Below are positions 33,990 through 35,007 of a stretch of DNA of 35,007 bases, in pieces. Within the stretch, counting starts at the first letter, position 1, and each line of letters begins with the position of its first letter. The notes under the pieces were generated by a model. The model had not been told where the DNA came from, did no database searches, and saw only the letters and a list, made by a program, of their open reading frames with translations. The translations under genes and the position numbers were made by a program. The DNA is from Nodosilinea sp. LEGE 07088 (lineage in GTDB: Bacteria > Cyanobacteriota > Cyanobacteriia > Phormidesmidales > Phormidesmidaceae): NCBI RefSeq assembly GCF_015207395.1, contig NZ_JADEWX010000047.1:1-35007 (forward strand), given 5' to 3'.

Positions 33990-34475
33990 ATGTCTCCCCC
34001 TACAGATTTAGCCTGTCCGTCGTGGCTGGCGGTATCGGCCTCAACCCAAGACCTGCTGGCTGCCGCTGCCCAAACCTGGGATGATAACGCTGCCTCTGAA
34101 GGCTACATTCGCGCTGCCCTGGCCCAGCCTGAGGTTGAGCTAGACGCGCTGGTGAGTGCCTATCGTTATTTTTTCTATAAAAACAACGACCCCGTGGCCC
34201 TGGAGGTGGCGATCGCCCTTTGCGATCGCATCCAGACCGATCGGCAATGGCCCCAAGATTGGGACGCGCTGAAACCCATTTTGTTGTCACAGTTAGAAGA
34301 TCTGACGGTGCGGCTGTACCTCAGTGCCTATGCCGCGACTGGGCTGGTGCGGGCGCGTTTGGGCCAAATTGATGCGGCTCAAACCGTGGCTCACCAGATG
34401 CAGCAAATTGACGCCAAAGAATTTGGGGCCGATGTGTTACTGAGTATTCTCAACCCTGTGCCCGAGGAGGACTAA
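33990..34475 (+). CDS. hypothetical protein, probable nif-associated
   Basis: A 161-residue protein I do not recognise by name. It looks all-helical, with Ala/Leu-rich paired helices (EGYIRAALAQPEVELDALVSA, YFFYKNNDPVALEVAIALC, ATGLVRARLGQIDAAQTVAH), like a short TPR-type or helical-repeat scaffold. It is cytosolic, with no signal peptide or membrane segment. Its stop lies 3 bp before the start of the nitrogenase-associated gene, so the two form an operon divergent from cnfR. A role in nitrogenase assembly or protection is inferred from context only. Confidence 0.65.
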   Translation: MSPPTDLACPSWLAVSASTQDLLAAAAQTWDDNAASEGYIRAALAQPEVELDALVSAYRYFFYKNNDPVALEVAIALCDRIQTDRQWPQDWDALKPILLSQLEDLTVRLYLSAYAATGLVRARLGQIDAAQTVAHQMQQIDAKEFGADVLLSILNPVPEED

Positions 34476-34478
34476 ACC

Positions 34479-34877
34479 ATGGCGACCGTCGTTTTTTATG
34501 AAAAGCCTGGCTGCGTGGGCAACACTAAACAAAAACATCTCTTAGAGACGGCGGGGCACACCCTCCAGGTGCACAACCTACTGGCCGAGCCCTGGACACC
34601 GGAACGGCTGCGTCCATTCTTTGGTGATCTGCCGGTCGCAGCCTGGTTTAACCCTACGGCACCGCCGATTACCGGGGGGCAGGTGGTGCCCGAGGCGTTA
34701 GCGGCTAGTCAGGCGTTGGCGCTGATGGTTGAGCAGCCCATTTTAATTCGACGTCCGCTGGTGCAGGTCGGCGATCGCTGCGTCGTGGGGTTTGACCTGG
34801 CCACCATTGATGCCTGGATTGGCCTCGCCCCGGCTACTGACTTGGCTGAGGATGTGCAGAGTTGCCCGCAGGGGTGA
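34479..34877 (+). CDS. nitrogenase-associated ArsC/Spx-like protein
   Basis: A 132-residue thioredoxin-fold protein of the ArsC/Spx family. The opening VVFYEKPGCVGNTKQKHLLE with a single cysteine, then LLAEPWTPERLRPFFG, matches the nitrogenase-associated subfamily rather than true arsenate reductase. The C-terminal part PILIRRPLVQVGDRCVVGFD carries the usual cis-Pro-side residues of the fold. These proteins are usually encoded in nif regions, with unclear biochemical function. It follows the helical protein by 3 bp. Its presence beside cnfR suggests the nif cluster continues to the right. No other nif gene is in this window. Confidence 0.82.
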   Translation: MATVVFYEKPGCVGNTKQKHLLETAGHTLQVHNLLAEPWTPERLRPFFGDLPVAAWFNPTAPPITGGQVVPEALAASQALALMVEQPILIRRPLVQVGDRCVVGFDLATIDAWIGLAPATDLAEDVQSCPQG

Positions 34878-35007
34878 GGGCATAGGGCGGTGGGGATGAG
34901 GCGCGAAATGCGCTCCTGTGGGTTACGGCCAAGGCCTGATTGGTTTGATTCTAGCCCGGTTTGAGTTCGGCCTAACCCACACTACAGTTTCTCCCGATCC
35001 CCCCAGC

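Noticed and set aside
1-35007. CRISPR array or rRNA genes
   Set aside because: No regularly spaced repeats of CRISPR size and no rRNA-like conserved sequence were seen; the repeats present are two- or three-copy units.
34878-35007. Right-end noncoding stretch
   Set aside because: 130 bp with no recognisable gene, hairpin or repeat; the next gene probably begins beyond the window.

Overview
The window reads as chromosomal DNA of a cyanobacterium, probably a filamentous, non-heterocystous type of the Leptolyngbya/Nodosilinea kind. The evidence is the very frequent octamer GCGATCGC (HIP1), a fairly GC-rich coding style, and cyanobacterial families: a CnfR/PatB regulator with a nitrogenase-associated ArsC-like protein, gas-vesicle proteins GvpG and GvpF/L, minCDE, and a NACHT protein ending in a GUN4 domain. 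The genus is inference.

Layout. 1-4.8 kb is an accessory patch: a DnaQ-like exonuclease with an HTH-like tail, a GIY-YIG nuclease overlapping a small unknown gene, a NACHT-GUN4 protein, and a VapBC-type pair. 4.8-8 kb holds a fused two-ATPase peptide importer subunit and a CNNM/CBS membrane protein that lacks its usual C-terminal domain. After a noncoding gap, 8.7-13.5 kb carries a run of plus-strand genes: Ap4A phosphorylase, an SPFH protein, rlmN, a PlsC-type acyltransferase and an alpha/beta hydrolase. 13.5-15.3 kb has a metallophosphoesterase and a TauE/SafE exporter, both minus strand. 15.6-17.4 kb encodes a GH51-like lipoprotein. 17.5-20.1 kb has two M16 peptidases, one with and one without the zinc site. 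A structured minus-strand RNA with a terminator, best read as 6S RNA, lies before minC. minC-minD-minE follow, and a 2Fe-2S ferredoxin overlaps minE. 23.5-25.6 kb is an AT-rich OafA-type acyltransferase gene that looks acquired. argJ, tRNA-Gln(TTG), gvpG and gvpF/L, a peptide-binding lipoprotein and a methyltransferase follow. The right end carries cnfR, divergent from a small unknown gene and a nitrogenase-associated protein. This is probably the edge of a nif cluster that continues beyond the window.

The genes are mostly housekeeping with accessory pieces between them. Working units are MinCDE in division-site placement; the M16 pair as a probable active/inactive heterodimer; the acyltransferase and hydrolase, which resemble the two halves of plant phytyl ester synthases; the fused ABC ATPase and the distant substrate-binding lipoprotein as possible parts of one importer; and cnfR with its divergent neighbours in nitrogen fixation. 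The items most worth a second look are the NACHT-GUN4 fusion, the 6S-like RNA, the paired ACTCCTCACAC motifs beside cnfR (either Yfr1-like or complementary to Yfr1), the MinE tail and its overlapping ferredoxin, and a palindromic MITE-like element that supplies the stop codon of cnfR.
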